Assembly (NCBI RefSeq): GCF_003063645.1
Contig: NZ_NESJ01000009.1
Span: 124,001 to 188,000, forward strand
Source of the DNA: Limnohabitans sp. 2KL-51
Lineage (GTDB): Bacteria > Pseudomonadota > Gammaproteobacteria > Burkholderiales > Burkholderiaceae_C
Direction of reading: 5' to 3'
DNA: 64,000 bases
Below the pieces are notes generated by a model that saw only the letters and a program-made list of their open reading frames with translations, was not told where the DNA came from and searched no databases. A program made the position numbers and the translations under genes. Below, one piece after another: positions 27,975 to 37,580 of the stretch (position 1 is the stretch's first letter; the number at the start of each line of letters is the position of its first letter).

Positions 27975-28046
27975 GCACGCTTTTTGCACCTCAATCACCC
28001 GTCAAGACGCTGGCATTACAACCTTGAACCCGCATAATCGGGCCCC

Positions 28047-28973
28047 ATGGACAAGCTCAAAGCCTTCGAAACCTTCGTCGCGGTGGCCACCAAAGGGAGC
28101 CTGACCGCCGCCGCGCGCACCGAGGGCGTGGCCCCGGCCATCATCGGCCGCAGGCTCGATGCGCTGGAAGAAAACCTGGGTGTGAAGCTGTTGGTGCGCA
28201 CCACGCGGCGCATCACGCTCACGCACGAAGGCAGTGCTTTTTTGGAAGATTGCCAGCGCTTGATCTCCGATGTGGCCAACGCAGAAGCCAGTGTGTCGGC
28301 TGGCGGCGTCAAAGCCAGCGGGCATTTGCGCATCACGGCTCCGGCCGGTTTCGGACGCAGGCATGTCGCCCCCTTGGTGCCACGCTTTCGCGAACTGCAC
28401 CCCGATGTCTCCATATCGCTGAACCTGAGCGACCGGGTGGTGGACCTGGCGGCCGAAGGTTTTGACTGCGCGGTGCGCGTGGGCGACCTGCCCGACAGCT
28501 CTCTGGTAAGCGTGCGCATGGCCGACAACCGCCGCCTGTGCGTGGCCACACCGGGCTATCTGGCGCGGCATGGCACGCCCGCACAACCCTCGGACCTGCT
28601 GCAACACGATTGCCTGACCTTGTCGAGCGATGCCTCGCAAACCCGGGGCTGGGCCTTTCGCAGCCCAAAGGATGGTGGGCACGAGGTGGTGCACCTGCGT
28701 CCGGGTGGGCCGCTCAACTGCTCGGACGGGCAGGTGCTGCACGACTGGTGCCTGGCCGGTTACGGCATCGCCTGGCGCAGCACCTGGGAAGTAGAAAGCG
28801 AAATCCGCTCCGGTCAGCTGGTGGCCGTGCTGGAAGACTTTGCCGCCCCGCCCAATGGCATTTACGTGGTATTTCCGCAGCGCAAGCACTTGCCGCTGCG
28901 TGTGAGGCTGTGGATCGATGACTTGAAACACCATTACGCACAGCCCGGTTACTGGCAAGTGGCCAAAGACTGA
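28047..28973 (+). CDS. LysR family transcriptional regulator
   Basis: A 308-residue regulator. The N-terminal winged helix-turn-helix (about residues 1-60: FETFVAVATKGSLTAAARTEGV, then LEENLGVKLLVRTTRRITLT) is followed by a periplasmic-binding-protein-like effector domain (about 90-300). It resembles the large group close to CrgA/AaeR-type regulators. No divergent gene is adjacent; HMG-CoA lyase lies upstream on the same strand, so its target is unclear. Confidence 0.88.
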   Translation: MDKLKAFETFVAVATKGSLTAAARTEGVAPAIIGRRLDALEENLGVKLLVRTTRRITLTHEGSAFLEDCQRLISDVANAEASVSAGGVKASGHLRITAPAGFGRRHVAPLVPRFRELHPDVSISLNLSDRVVDLAAEGFDCAVRVGDLPDSSLVSVRMADNRRLCVATPGYLARHGTPAQPSDLLQHDCLTLSSDASQTRGWAFRSPKDGGHEVVHLRPGGPLNCSDGQVLHDWCLAGYGIAWRSTWEVESEIRSGQLVAVLEDFAAPPNGIYVVFPQRKHLPLRVRLWIDDLKHHYAQPGYWQVAKD

Positions 28974-29059
28974 GTGCACAGAGACCACCAAGGACCATGT
29001 CGTTAAGGGCGTGCGGCCTGTGTCCCATCGCCCGTCGTTATCGCCCACCCCAAAAACGA

Positions 29060-29083
29060 ATGCGCCCGCGAGAGCGGGCGCAT
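29060..29083 (-). terminator. Rho-independent terminator of the PsiF gene
   Basis: ATGCGCCCGC, GAGA loop, GCGGGCGCAT: a perfect 10-bp stem. On the minus strand it is followed by TCGTTTTTGG and lies 31 bases after the PsiF stop. It could also end the LysR transcript from the other side, though without a T-run there. Confidence 0.75.
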
Positions 29084-29113
29084 CACACTGGGCGAGAAAC
29101 TTTCGACCTGCTT

Positions 29114-29452
29114 TTACTTCTTCAAGCACTCCGACATGAAGGCCTTGCGCTCGTCGCCTTTTTTGCCAGCGGCCTCGGCGTTACAGGTCTTCATTTTGTT
29201 TTGCTGCTTTTCTTGTTTGTTGGCACTCAGGCAGTCTTTCATGAAGGCTTTGCGCTCATCGCCCTTTTTGCCTTCAGCCTCTTTGTTGCAGGTGGCCATT
29301 TTGCTTTGCTGAGCTGTTTTATCGGCTGCAGGGGCAGATGCTGCTGGCGCAGCGGCAGTCGCAGCAGCCGCTGGCTTGACGGGGTCGGCGGCGAAAGCCA
29401 CGCCAGAAACCAAGGCAAAACCCAAAGCGGCGATAGAAAAAGTATGACGCAT
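29114..29452 (-). CDS. PsiF repeat family protein
   Basis: A 112-residue exported protein. The signal peptide is probably cut after AFA (residue 21), followed by an Ala/Pro-rich linker. Two tandem PsiF repeats come next, each with KM(A/K)TCN then GKKGDERKAFM and a closing Cys (about 50-77 and 83-110). Each repeat has two cysteines. PsiF was named from a phosphate-starvation gene of E. coli; its function is unknown. ATG 29452 is chosen over an upstream in-frame start because it gives a proper signal peptide. It is divergent from argS. Confidence 0.88.
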   Translation of the reverse strand: MRHTFSIAALGFALVSGVAFAADPVKPAAAATAAAPAASAPAADKTAQQSKMATCNKEAEGKKGDERKAFMKDCLSANKQEKQQNKMKTCNAEAAGKKGDERKAFMSECLKK

Positions 29453-29639
29453 GAGTGAACTCCCAAAAAATGATCCAAGAACAAAAACACCACACAGGTT
29501 TGTGCAGTTCACAAATTAACGCCTCACAGTGACCATTGGGCGACAGCAGTTGTGACCAACTGTAATGGCGGCATATAAAACCGCCCATGACGCCTGCCCT
29601 GCAGCGCTGACGTGTCCCGGCCCCGTAAAATCGTCCCCT

Positions 29640-31325
29640 ATGCTTTCTGCCAAACAACATTTGCTCACGGCCCTGGCCGCCGAGCTTGAAAAACTCCAAA
29701 CCGGCGCGGGTGTGCGTGCGGCCTTCGAATCGCCCAAAGTGGCCGCCCATGGCGACCTGGCCTGCACCGCCGCCATGCAGTTGGCCAAAGGTCTCAAGCA
29801 AAACCCCCGGCAGCTGTCCGAAACCCTGCGCAGCGCCTTACTGGCCACCCCCGCGTTCGAGCGCTGGGTCGACGCCATTGAGATCGCCGGGCCGGGCTTC
29901 ATCAACATCCGTCTCAAAGACGCGGCCAAGCAGGCCGTGGTGCAAGAAGTGCTGCAAGCGGCCGAGTGTTTTGGCGAGCAAGCCGCCCAGTCCAACAAAG
30001 TACTGGTCGAATTCGTCTCGGCCAACCCCACCGGCCCGCTGCATGTGGGCCATGGCCGCCAAGCGGCTTTGGGCGACGCGATTTGTAACCTGCTGACCAC
30101 GCAAGGTCAGCAGGTTTACCGCGAGTTTTATTACAACGATGCGGGTGTGCAGATCGGCACTTTGGCCAACTCCACCCAGCTGCGTGCGAAGGGCTTCAAG
30201 CCGGGCGATGCCGAGTGGCCCGAGGCTGCCTACAACGGCGACTACATCCAGGACATCGCCAACGACTTTTTGGCAGGCAAAACCGTTCAGTCTGACGACC
30301 GCAGCTGCACGGCCAGCGGCGATGTGAATGACCTGGACGGCATGCGTGAGTTCGCCGTGGCCTATTTGCGTCGCGAGCAAGACTTAGACCTCAAAGCCTT
30401 TGACGTTCGCTTTGACAACTACTACCTGGAGTCGAGCCTGTACACCAGCGGTAAGGTCGATGCCGCCGTGCAAAAGCTCAACGAAGCAGGCAAGACCTAC
30501 GAGCAAGACGGCGCGCTGTGGCTCAAGTCCACCGACTACGGCGACGACAAAGACCGCGTCATGCGCAAGGGCGACGGCACCTACACCTACTTTGTGCCGG
30601 ATGTGGCGTACCACATCGCCAAGTGGGCGCGCGGCTTCACCCGCGTGGTGAACATCCAGGGCACCGACCACCACGGCACGATTGCCCGTGTGCGGGCAGG
30701 CTTGCAGGCGGCGAATGTGGGTATTCCCGAAGGCTATCCCGACTACGTGCTGCACACCATGGTGCGCGTGATGCGCGGCGGCGAAGAGGTCAAGATCTCC
30801 AAGCGCGCGGGCAGCTATGTCACGCTTCGCGACCTGATCGAGTGGACCAGTAAGGACGCGGTGCGATTCTTTCTGCTGTCGCGCAAGCCCGACACCGAGT
30901 ACATCTTCGACATTGATTTGGCGCTGGCGCAAAACAACGACAACCCGGTGTACTACGTGCAGTACGCGCACGCCCGCATCTGCTCGGTGCTGGCGGCTTG
31001 GAAAGAAAAAGACAGTGGTGACGTGGCCAAACTGGCCCAAGCTGACTTGTCGCCCCTGCAAAGCCCGCAGGCCCACGCGCTCATGTTGGCCCTGGCCAAA
31101 TATCCCGAAATGCTGACATCTGCCGCCACCGACTTCGCGCCGCACGATGTGACCTTCTATTTGCGCGACCTGGCCTCGCAGTACCACAGCTACTACGATG
31201 CCGAGCGCATTCTGGTGGACGACGAAGCGGTCAAACAAGCGCGACTGGCCTTGGTCGCTGCCACCGCGCAGGTGTTGCGCAACGGCCTCAAAGTGCTGGG
31301 CGTGTCGGCCCCGCAAAAAATGTGA
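29640..31325 (+). CDS. argS: Arginyl-tRNA synthetase
   Basis: Charges tRNA-Arg. The 561-residue class I enzyme has the N-terminal Arg-tRNA recognition domain (about 1-115), then [16 protein letters not shown] with the HIGH motif as HVGH (135-138), YYNDAG, the KMSK counterpart KISK at 385-388, and the C-terminal DALR anticodon-binding domain (from about 445). ATG 29640 is chosen over an upstream in-frame start because it gives the normal N-terminus. It is followed with almost no gap by a SPOR protein and then dsbA, a recurrent order in Burkholderiales. Confidence 0.97.
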   Translation: MLSAKQHLLTALAAELEKLQTGAGVRAAFESPKVAAHGDLACTAAMQLAKGLKQNPRQLSETLRSALLATPAFERWVDAIEIAGPGFINIRLKDAAKQAVVQEVLQAAECFGEQAAQSNKVLVEFVSANPTGPLHVGHGRQAALGDAICNLLTTQGQQVYREFYYNDAGVQIGTLANSTQLRAKGFKPGDAEWPEAAYNGDYIQDIANDFLAGKTVQSDDRSCTASGDVNDLDGMREFAVAYLRREQDLDLKAFDVRFDNYYLESSLYTSGKVDAAVQKLNEAGKTYEQDGALWLKSTDYGDDKDRVMRKGDGTYTYFVPDVAYHIAKWARGFTRVVNIQGTDHHGTIARVRAGLQAANVGIPEGYPDYVLHTMVRVMRGGEEVKISKRAGSYVTLRDLIEWTSKDAVRFFLLSRKPDTEYIFDIDLALAQNNDNPVYYVQYAHARICSVLAAWKEKDSGDVAKLAQADLSPLQSPQAHALMLALAKYPEMLTSAATDFAPHDVTFYLRDLASQYHSYYDAERILVDDEAVKQARLALVAATAQVLRNGLKVLGVSAPQKM

Positions 31326-31336
31326 ACGGATCTGTC

Positions 31337-31975
31337 ATGAACATCCACAGCCAACGCGGCGGTACTTTTCTGGGCTTCATCATCGGTCTGGTGCTGGGCC
31401 TGGGCGTTGCATTGGCCGTGGCCATTTATGTGACCAAGGTGCCCACGCCTTTTTCCAACAAGAACCAGCCCCGCTCGACCGCCCAAGACGTGCAGGAAAA
31501 CGAAAAGAACAAGGACTGGAATCCCAACAGCGTTTTGCAACCCAAGGCGCCCGCCGAACCGCCCTCGCCACCCGATGCCAGTGCAGCAACAACGCCCCAA
31601 ACTGCAGACAAAGCCCCCGACAAAGCCCCTGCTAACCCCCGACCCGCCGTAACGGCCGACCCATTGGGCGATTTGGCCAAAGCCAAATCAGGACTGAACA
31701 CACCTGCCACGCCTGCGGCCCCCGCCGATGCCAGCGACCCGTTTGACTACGTGGTGCAGGTCGGCGCTTACCGCACGGGCGCTGACGCGGATGCCCAAAA
31801 AGCCAAGCTCGCGCTATTGGGGCTGGACGCCAAGGTTTCTGAGCGGGATCAAGCCGGACGCGTGGTTTACCGCGTACGCTTGGGGCCTTTCAGTGATAAA
31901 AACGCCGCTGAACGCGTTCGCGCCCAGCTCGAGAGCAATGGCATCGACAACACCTTGGTTCGCATGCAACGCTGA
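31337..31975 (+). CDS. SPOR domain protein, membrane anchored
   Basis: A 212-residue protein with a short cytoplasmic N-terminus, one membrane segment (about 12-35), a long Pro/Ala-rich linker, and a C-terminal SPOR domain (about 135-210: YVVQVGAYRTGADADAQKAKL ... YRVRLGPFSDKNAAERVRAQL). SPOR domains bind denuded glycan at the division septum, so a FtsN/DedD-like role is likely. A GTG at 31322 is an alternative start overlapping the argS stop. It lies 12 bases after argS and 45 before dsbA. Confidence 0.87.
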   Translation: MNIHSQRGGTFLGFIIGLVLGLGVALAVAIYVTKVPTPFSNKNQPRSTAQDVQENEKNKDWNPNSVLQPKAPAEPPSPPDASAATTPQTADKAPDKAPANPRPAVTADPLGDLAKAKSGLNTPATPAAPADASDPFDYVVQVGAYRTGADADAQKAKLALLGLDAKVSERDQAGRVVYRVRLGPFSDKNAAERVRAQLESNGIDNTLVRMQR

Positions 31976-32020
31976 ACCACCCACTTCGCACCCCGGGGTG
32001 CACCGACTACAGGAGTTCAA

Positions 32021-32662
32021 ATGAAACGACGCCTTTTTTCAACAGCTATGCTGTCCGTCACCGCGTGGCTGGGCCATACTTCGGCCTGGGCCCAACAAGC
32101 TTTCCGCTCAGGCAAGGACTACATCACCCTCGAGCGCTCCGTGGCGACCGAAGCGGGCACTGGCAAGATTGAAGTGCTGGAGTTCTTCTGGTACAGCTGC
32201 CCCCACTGCAATCAGTTCGAACCTGCGTTCGAGCAATGGACCAAAAACGCCCCCAAAGATGTGGTGGTGCGCCGCGTGCCCGTGGCCTTCCGGGATGACT
32301 TTGTACCCCAGCAGCGCCTGTATTACACGCTCGAAGCCATGAACCTGGTCGAGAAAATGCACATCCGGGTGTTTACCGCCATCCATGGTGAAAAGTTGAT
32401 GCTCAACTCCGATGCGGCTGTGCTGGCATGGGCCGAAAAGCAAGGCATCGACAAAGCCAAGTTCGAACAGGCCTACAAGTCCTTTGGCGTGGCCACCAAA
32501 GCCAAGCGGGCCGTGCAGCTGCAAAACGACTTCAAGATCGAAGGCGTGCCTTCGCTGGGCGTGGCGGGCCGCTTCTACATCGACGGCACCCTGGCCGGCA
32601 GCATGCCACGTGCCCTGCAAGTAGCAGATGCGCTGATTGCCCAGAGCCGCCAGAACCGTTGA
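32021..32662 (+). CDS. dsbA: Periplasmic thiol:disulfide interchange protein
   Basis: Introduces disulfide bonds into exported proteins. The 213-residue precursor has a signal peptide probably cut after AWA (residue 24). The thioredoxin-fold active site EFFWYSCPHC has Cys60 and Cys63, the CPHC type of DsbA, and the cis-Pro loop is EGVPSLGV. An AGGAG site lies six bases before the ATG. A 14-base perfect palindrome (31988-32001) stands in the gap after the SPOR gene. Confidence 0.93.
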   Translation: MKRRLFSTAMLSVTAWLGHTSAWAQQAFRSGKDYITLERSVATEAGTGKIEVLEFFWYSCPHCNQFEPAFEQWTKNAPKDVVVRRVPVAFRDDFVPQQRLYYTLEAMNLVEKMHIRVFTAIHGEKLMLNSDAAVLAWAEKQGIDKAKFEQAYKSFGVATKAKRAVQLQNDFKIEGVPSLGVAGRFYIDGTLAGSMPRALQVADALIAQSRQNR

Positions 32663-32709
32663 GCCTTCAGGCATCCCGCCCGGATGCCCGCAGCGTCAAA
32701 CACAGCCAA

Positions 32710-32740
32710 AGCCTGCCGCAGATGCGCGCGGGCTTTTTTG
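32710..32740 (+). terminator. Rho-independent terminator of the argS-SPOR-dsbA group
   Basis: AGCCTGC and GCGGGCT arms (one G-T pair) around an 11-base loop are followed by TTTTTG. It lies about 50 bases after the dsbA stop and 85 before lptA. Confidence 0.65.
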
Positions 32741-32824
32741 TGCCTGCCCTTTGATTTTTTGCCCGGCTGCTGGCGCGAGGCGGGGCGCTTGCACCTACAA
32801 TGGAACAGATTCACAGCAAGATTC

Positions 32825-33454
32825 ATGCCCCTCAAAACACCTTCCTCTCTTTGCTTGAGCTTCTGGCACCTGTTGGCCCTGTGCGCCAGCTTGCTGGCCC
32901 TGCCCAGCCATGCTGAAAAAGCCGACCGCGATCAGCCCATGCAAATCGAAGCCGACAGCATGCGCCATGACCAGGCGCGTCAGTTGACCCAGTTCACCGG
33001 CAAGGTGCTAGCGACCAAGGGCACACTGGTTTTGCGCGCCGCCCGCATGGAGGTGCAGCAAGACGCCCAAGGCCGGCAGGTGGCACGTTTATGGGCCGCC
33101 CCCTCCGATCGGGTGTTTTTCAGGCAAAAGCGGGAAGGCGTGAACGAATTCACCGAGGGCGAGGCCGAACAGGTCACTTACGACAACCAGGCCGATGTCA
33201 TAACCCTGAACCAACGAGCCGAAGTGCGCATCTTGCGTGGCAACCAGGTGGCCGACCAACTCAACGGCCACACCATTGTGTTCAACAACACCACTGAAGT
33301 CATGACCGTCGACGGCCAGGCCACCAGCGGCCCCGGGCAACGCGTGCGCGCCATCCTGACGCCCCGAAACACCCCGCCTGCACCCACCTCCGACACACCG
33401 ATCGCACCCGCCTTGCGCGCCAGCCCCGGCCCTGTCCCCGCGCAAAAACCATGA
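32825..33454 (+). CDS. lptA: LPS transport periplasmic bridge protein LptA
   Basis: Carries lipopolysaccharide across the periplasm. The 209-residue precursor has a signal peptide (cut near PSHA, residue 30) and an OstA/LptA beta-jellyroll domain: [52 protein letters not shown] and [14 protein letters not shown]. The tail is Pro-rich. ATG 32825 is chosen since the upstream extension has no signal peptide. It overlaps lptB by four bases. lptC and kdsC, often next to it, are not in this stretch. Confidence 0.9.
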   Translation: MPLKTPSSLCLSFWHLLALCASLLALPSHAEKADRDQPMQIEADSMRHDQARQLTQFTGKVLATKGTLVLRAARMEVQQDAQGRQVARLWAAPSDRVFFRQKREGVNEFTEGEAEQVTYDNQADVITLNQRAEVRILRGNQVADQLNGHTIVFNNTTEVMTVDGQATSGPGQRVRAILTPRNTPPAPTSDTPIAPALRASPGPVPAQKP

Positions 33455-34212
33455 GCATTGCCGTCGCCTCCGACAGTCGCCTGCAAGCGCGCCACCTAAA
33501 AAAAGCTTACGGCAGCCGAAAGGTGGTGCACGACGTGTCGGTGCAAGTGGAAAAGGGTGAAGTGGTGGGTTTGTTAGGCCCCAACGGCGCGGGCAAAACC
33601 ACTTCGTTTTACATGATCGTGGGCCTGGTGCGGGCTGATGGCGGGCAGATCCTGATTGACGGCGAAGACGTCACCCGCATGCCCATCCACAAGCGCTCAC
33701 GCATGGGCTTGTCGTATTTGCCGCAAGAAGCCTCCATCTTCCGCAAGCTGTCGGTGGCCGACAACGTGCGGGCCATTTTGGAACTGCAAACCGATGCACA
33801 AGGCCATGCTTTGAGCAGTGCCCAGGTGGAAAAACGCCTGAGCGAACTGCTGGCCGATTTGCGCGTTGACCACCTGCGCGACTCTCCCTCGTTAGCGCTG
33901 TCAGGCGGTGAGCGCCGACGCGTGGAGATTGCCCGCGCCTTGGCCACCGATCCGCGTTTTATCTTGTTGGACGAGCCTTTTGCCGGCATTGACCCGATCG
34001 CCGTGATCGAGATCCAGCGCATCATCGCCTTCCTCAAGCAGCGCGGCATCGGCGTACTCATCACCGACCACAACGTGCGCGAGACACTGGGCATTTGCGA
34101 CCACGCCTACATCATCAGCGAAGGCCGCGTGCTGGCTCAAGGCACACCCGACGAGATCGTGGCCAACGCCGATGTGCGCCGGGTGTACCTGGGCGAACAC
34201 TTCCGAATGTAA
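33451..34212 (+). CDS. lptB: LPS export ABC transporter ATP-binding protein LptB
   Basis: ATPase that drives lipopolysaccharide extraction from the inner membrane with LptF, LptG and LptC. The 253-residue protein has Walker [10 protein letters not shown] (43-51), Q-loop near YLPQEASIF, signature [15 protein letters not shown], Walker [13 protein letters not shown] and the switch His in [10 protein letters not shown]. Its ATG overlaps the lptA stop; rpoN starts 37 bases downstream, the conserved lptA-lptB-rpoN order. Confidence 0.97.
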   Translation: MSIAVASDSRLQARHLKKAYGSRKVVHDVSVQVEKGEVVGLLGPNGAGKTTSFYMIVGLVRADGGQILIDGEDVTRMPIHKRSRMGLSYLPQEASIFRKLSVADNVRAILELQTDAQGHALSSAQVEKRLSELLADLRVDHLRDSPSLALSGGERRRVEIARALATDPRFILLDEPFAGIDPIAVIEIQRIIAFLKQRGIGVLITDHNVRETLGICDHAYIISEGRVLAQGTPDEIVANADVRRVYLGEHFRM

Positions 34213-34249
34213 TGAAGACAACACGCGTTCACGTCATGAAAGTGCAGGC

Positions 34250-35791
34250 ATGAGACCCGGTCTGTCGCTGCGCATGTCCCAGCACCTGGCGCTCACGCCC
34301 CAGTTGCAACAATCGATCCGCCTGCTGCAGCTGTCCACGCTGGAGCTGTCGCAAGAGGTCGACCAGATGCTGGACGACAACCCCTTTTTGGAGCGCGCCG
34401 AAGAAGACGCGCCCGCCGAAGCCTTTGGCCTGGACCAAGCCGATGCCCATGTCAGCTTGGGCGATCGGGTGAGTGAAAGCGCCAGCACATCCAGCAGCAG
34501 CGACGACAGTCCCAGCGAAAACCGCGACGAAGCAGTGACCGACGTGGCCGAAAGTTGGGATGGCGATGGCAGCGTGGACATGCGCCCCGACGACAGCGAG
34601 TGGGGCGGCGACGCCACTCCACGCCAGAACAACGGCGAAGAAACCGCCGACGCCATCGACCTGGCCCGCAGCAGCGGCTCACTCACCGACTTTTTGCACC
34701 GCCAGGCCTTGTCGTTGCGCCTGTCCGAACTCGACCGCGCCGCACTGCGCTATCTGATCGAGTCGCTCAACGACGATGGTTACCTGACCGACACCCTGCC
34801 CGAACTGGCCGCAGGTCTTGCAGGCAGCGATGACTTTGAACAACTCGACGAGCTGGTGCACAGATTCACTGTGGCGCTGGGCTTGTTGCAATCGCTCGAA
34901 CCCGTGGGCGTGGGCGCACGCGACCTGGCAGAGTGCCTGCGCATCCAGGTCAAGGCTTGGCTGCAAGACGACCCGGACGACGAAGTAGCCCAAGCGGCAC
35001 TCGCCATCTGCACGCAACCACTGGACATGCTGGCCAAGCGCGACTTCAAACGCCTGTCGTTGTCGTGCGGGCTGAGCGAAGCCCTGGTCAAGGCCGCTAT
35101 TCCGTTCATTGCGCGGCTCGAACCCAAGCCAGGCCGCCCCTTTGTTCAGGCCGAGCAAAACATCATCATCCCCGATGTGCTGGTGGTGAACACCAGCAAG
35201 ACGGCGACACCCAGGTTCCGCATCCAGCTCAACCCCGATGTGATGCCCAAGCTGCGTGTACATGACATCTATGCCAATGCCCTGCGCGGCGGCAAAGGTG
35301 ACAACCATGCGGGTCTGCAGCAGCGCTTGCAGGAAGCCCGCTGGTTCATCAAGAACATCCAGCAGCGCTTTGACACCATCTTGCGCGTGTCCACCGCCAT
35401 CGTGGAGCGGCAGAAAAACTTTTTCACGCACGGCGCGCTGGCCATGCGCCCACTGGTGCTGCGCGAAATTGCCGACGAGCTGGGCATGCACGAGTCCACC
35501 ATCAGTCGCGTCACCACAGCCAAATACATGTCCACGCCGCAAGGCACGTTTGAGCTGAAGTATTTCTTTGGCTCAGGCCTGGGCACGGACAGTGGCGGCG
35601 CGGCGTCGAGCACCGCGGTGCGGGCGCTGATCAAGCAATTCGTCGCCGCCGAAAAACCCGCCAAACCTCTGTCGGACAACCAGATTTCCGAGATGCTGAA
35701 AGAGCAAGGCATCGATTGCGCCCGCCGCACGGTGGCCAAGTACCGCGAAGCTTTGAAGATCGCCCCTGCGAACCTGCGCAAAACCCTTTGA
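34250..35791 (+). CDS. rpoN: RNA polymerase sigma-54 factor
   Basis: Directs RNA polymerase to -24/-12 promoters that need AAA+ activators. The 513-residue chain has the Gln/Leu-rich region I (LRMSQHLALTPQLQQSIRLLQLSTLEL), an acidic variable region II (about 55-140), the core-binding domain, the helix-turn-helix (LGMHESTISRVTTAKYM) and the RpoN box ARRTVAKYRE near the C-terminus that reads the -24 element. ATG 34250 gives the normal N-terminus; the open frame upstream lies inside lptB. It follows lptB as in most proteobacteria. Confidence 0.97.
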   Translation: MRPGLSLRMSQHLALTPQLQQSIRLLQLSTLELSQEVDQMLDDNPFLERAEEDAPAEAFGLDQADAHVSLGDRVSESASTSSSSDDSPSENRDEAVTDVAESWDGDGSVDMRPDDSEWGGDATPRQNNGEETADAIDLARSSGSLTDFLHRQALSLRLSELDRAALRYLIESLNDDGYLTDTLPELAAGLAGSDDFEQLDELVHRFTVALGLLQSLEPVGVGARDLAECLRIQVKAWLQDDPDDEVAQAALAICTQPLDMLAKRDFKRLSLSCGLSEALVKAAIPFIARLEPKPGRPFVQAEQNIIIPDVLVVNTSKTATPRFRIQLNPDVMPKLRVHDIYANALRGGKGDNHAGLQQRLQEARWFIKNIQQRFDTILRVSTAIVERQKNFFTHGALAMRPLVLREIADELGMHESTISRVTTAKYMSTPQGTFELKYFFGSGLGTDSGGAASSTAVRALIKQFVAAEKPAKPLSDNQISEMLKEQGIDCARRTVAKYREALKIAPANLRKTL

Positions 35792-35801
35792 GAGTATCTG
35801 A

Positions 35802-37115
35802 GTGAATTCATTGAACCTGTTCATGCCTTGCGCCGCTGGCGTTGAGGGCTTCTTGGCCGACGAGGTGCACGCCATCACCGGTCTCACGGGCCAAGACCTG
35901 ATGACAGGCCGCGGCGGCGTGATGGCCCGCGCCTCGTGGCGCGATGCGATGCGCATCAACCTGCACAGCCGCCTGACCCAGCGCGTGCTGGTCCAGCTGT
36001 CGGTCACCGATTACCGCAACGAAAACGACCTGTACAACGCCGCCAGCGAAGTGGCCTGGGAAATCTGGTTCACGCCCAAGCAGACTTTCAAAATCGACAT
36101 CACGGCGCAGCACAGCCCATTGACCAGCCTGAACTTTGCAGCCCTCAAAATCAAAGACGCGGTAGCCGACCGCTTTCGCAACAAACGCGGTGAGCGTCCC
36201 AATGTGGACACCACCTGGCCCGACGTGCGCATTTATGCCCACGTGACGCCCGAAACCCTCACGCTGTACATCGACACCTCGGGCGAGCCTTTGTTCAAGC
36301 GCGGTTGGCGCGCCGACAAAGGCGATGCGCCTTTGAAGGAAACCCTGGCCGCGGCCATGATCGCCGCCAGTGGCTGGGACGCCACCGTCCCGCTGTACGA
36401 CCCCTGCTGCGGCAGCGGCACCATTCCGATCGAAGCGGCGCAAATCGCCTGCGGCATCGCGCCTGGTTTGCAGCGGCGCTTTGGTTTCGAGAAATTGCTC
36501 CCCTTCCAGAACCACGTTTGGCAAGGCCTGATCGAAGAAGCCCGTGACCTGGAACACGAACCCACTGCGCCGATTTATGGCAGCGATGTGGCGTTCCGAA
36601 TGGTGGACTTTTCGGAGCGCAATGCCGAACGTGCAGGCGTGTCGGGCGTGATCGAGTTCCGGGGTGGCGACGCCCTGCAACGCATGCCGCCCAGCGAGAC
36701 GCCCGGCGTCATGCTGCTCAACCCGCCTTATGGCGAGCGCATTGCGGCGGCTGGTGTCGCGGGGCGTGGGCGTGACAGCTTCCAACCCGGTGCGATTTCG
36801 GATGCTCGTGCCAGTTCCCGAGCCGCCGACCAAAGCCACCATCGCGAGACTGCCCAGACCGACGATGGCGGCGACTTCTTCGCCCAGCTGGCCAGCCACT
36901 GGAAGAAAAACTACAGCGGCTGGAGCGCCTGGATGCTCACGCCCGACCTGAAGCTGCCCAGCAAAATGCGCCTGAAAGAATCGCGCCGCGTGCCCATGTG
37001 GAACGGCCCCATCGAATGCCGCTTGTTCCGCTTCGACATGATCAAGGGCAGCTTGAAGCGCAATGCCTCCCCCACTGCCGACACACCGGGGGCTGACGAA
37101 AAGCCAGCGCCATGA
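35802..37115 (+). CDS. THUMP-domain class I SAM-dependent RNA methyltransferase (RlmL/YcbY N-terminal type)
   Basis: A 437-residue protein. An N-terminal ferredoxin-like and THUMP region (about 1-165) is followed by a UPF0020-type methyltransferase domain with DPCCGSGTIPIEAA (SAM loop) and NPPYGER (catalytic NPPY). It probably makes N2-methylguanosine in 23S rRNA, as RlmL does, though it lacks the second methyltransferase of E. coli RlmKL. The start is a GTG at 35802. Between NPPYGER and GGDFFAQLASHWKK lies a hydrophilic stretch of about 35 residues rich in Ser, Arg and Gln that looks like a variable linker. It overlaps the next gene by four bases. Confidence 0.85.
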   Translation: MNSLNLFMPCAAGVEGFLADEVHAITGLTGQDLMTGRGGVMARASWRDAMRINLHSRLTQRVLVQLSVTDYRNENDLYNAASEVAWEIWFTPKQTFKIDITAQHSPLTSLNFAALKIKDAVADRFRNKRGERPNVDTTWPDVRIYAHVTPETLTLYIDTSGEPLFKRGWRADKGDAPLKETLAAAMIAASGWDATVPLYDPCCGSGTIPIEAAQIACGIAPGLQRRFGFEKLLPFQNHVWQGLIEEARDLEHEPTAPIYGSDVAFRMVDFSERNAERAGVSGVIEFRGGDALQRMPPSETPGVMLLNPPYGERIAAAGVAGRGRDSFQPGAISDARASSRAADQSHHRETAQTDDGGDFFAQLASHWKKNYSGWSAWMLTPDLKLPSKMRLKESRRVPMWNGPIECRLFRFDMIKGSLKRNASPTADTPGADEKPAP

Positions 37116-37546
37116 GCGCAGCCCCGGATGCGCAAGTTCCGGTGCGGCGCGTACTGGACACCAACATCGTGCTCGACCTGTGGGTGTTTGACGAGCCCAA
37201 GGCCGAAGCACTGCGCACCAGCGTGGAGCGCGGCAGCACGCAGTGGCTGGCCACCGCCGCCATGCGCGAAGAGCTGGCTCGCGTGCTGGCCTACCCACAA
37301 ATCGCCAAACGCCTGACGCACCGCCAACTGCCCGCCAGCGCCGTGCTCGACCACTTTGACCGCTGGGCCCAACTGCAGCCCGACGCGCCCAAAGCCCCCT
37401 ACGCCTGCAAAGACGCCGACGACCAGAAATTCATCAACTTGGCCGTGCAACACACCGCCGCCCTGCACAGCAAAGACGCGCAAGTGCTGTGCATGAAAAA
37501 GCGCCTGGAGCGCTGCGGCGTGGTGCTGAACCCGGCTGCGTCCTGA
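37112..37546 (+). CDS. PIN domain protein (putative VapC-like ribonuclease)
   Basis: A 144-residue PIN-fold protein of the 'putative toxin component' family. The first acidic residue is in VLDTNIVLDLWVF (Asp16), and later acids lie in CKDADDQKFINLA, so the metal site looks intact. No antitoxin gene is adjacent: the upstream gene is a methyltransferase with a four-base overlap, and the downstream gene is on the other strand. It may therefore be a housekeeping PIN nuclease rather than half of a toxin-antitoxin pair. Confidence 0.8.
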   Translation: MSAAPDAQVPVRRVLDTNIVLDLWVFDEPKAEALRTSVERGSTQWLATAAMREELARVLAYPQIAKRLTHRQLPASAVLDHFDRWAQLQPDAPKAPYACKDADDQKFINLAVQHTAALHSKDAQVLCMKKRLERCGVVLNPAAS

Positions 37547-37580
37547 ACCCATGCCCGATCTGACACTTTAGGTCAGCGCC

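Noticed and set aside
29060..29083. CRISPR-like or riboswitch hairpin
   Set aside because: A single GC-rich hairpin with a T-run in the right place is a terminator. No repeat-spacer pattern exists anywhere in the window.
36760..36880. Compensated frameshift in the RlmL-type gene (odd Ser/Arg/Gln stretch)
   Set aside because: The frame is continuous and family motifs on both sides are in the same frame; a variable linker is the simpler reading.
35808..37298. 496-codon minus-strand open frame
   Set aside because: Opposite strand of the RlmL-type methyltransferase and PIN genes; low-complexity Arg/Gly/Val composition.
37112..37546. Toxin-antitoxin module
   Set aside because: No antitoxin-sized frame with a ribosome-binding site lies on either side.
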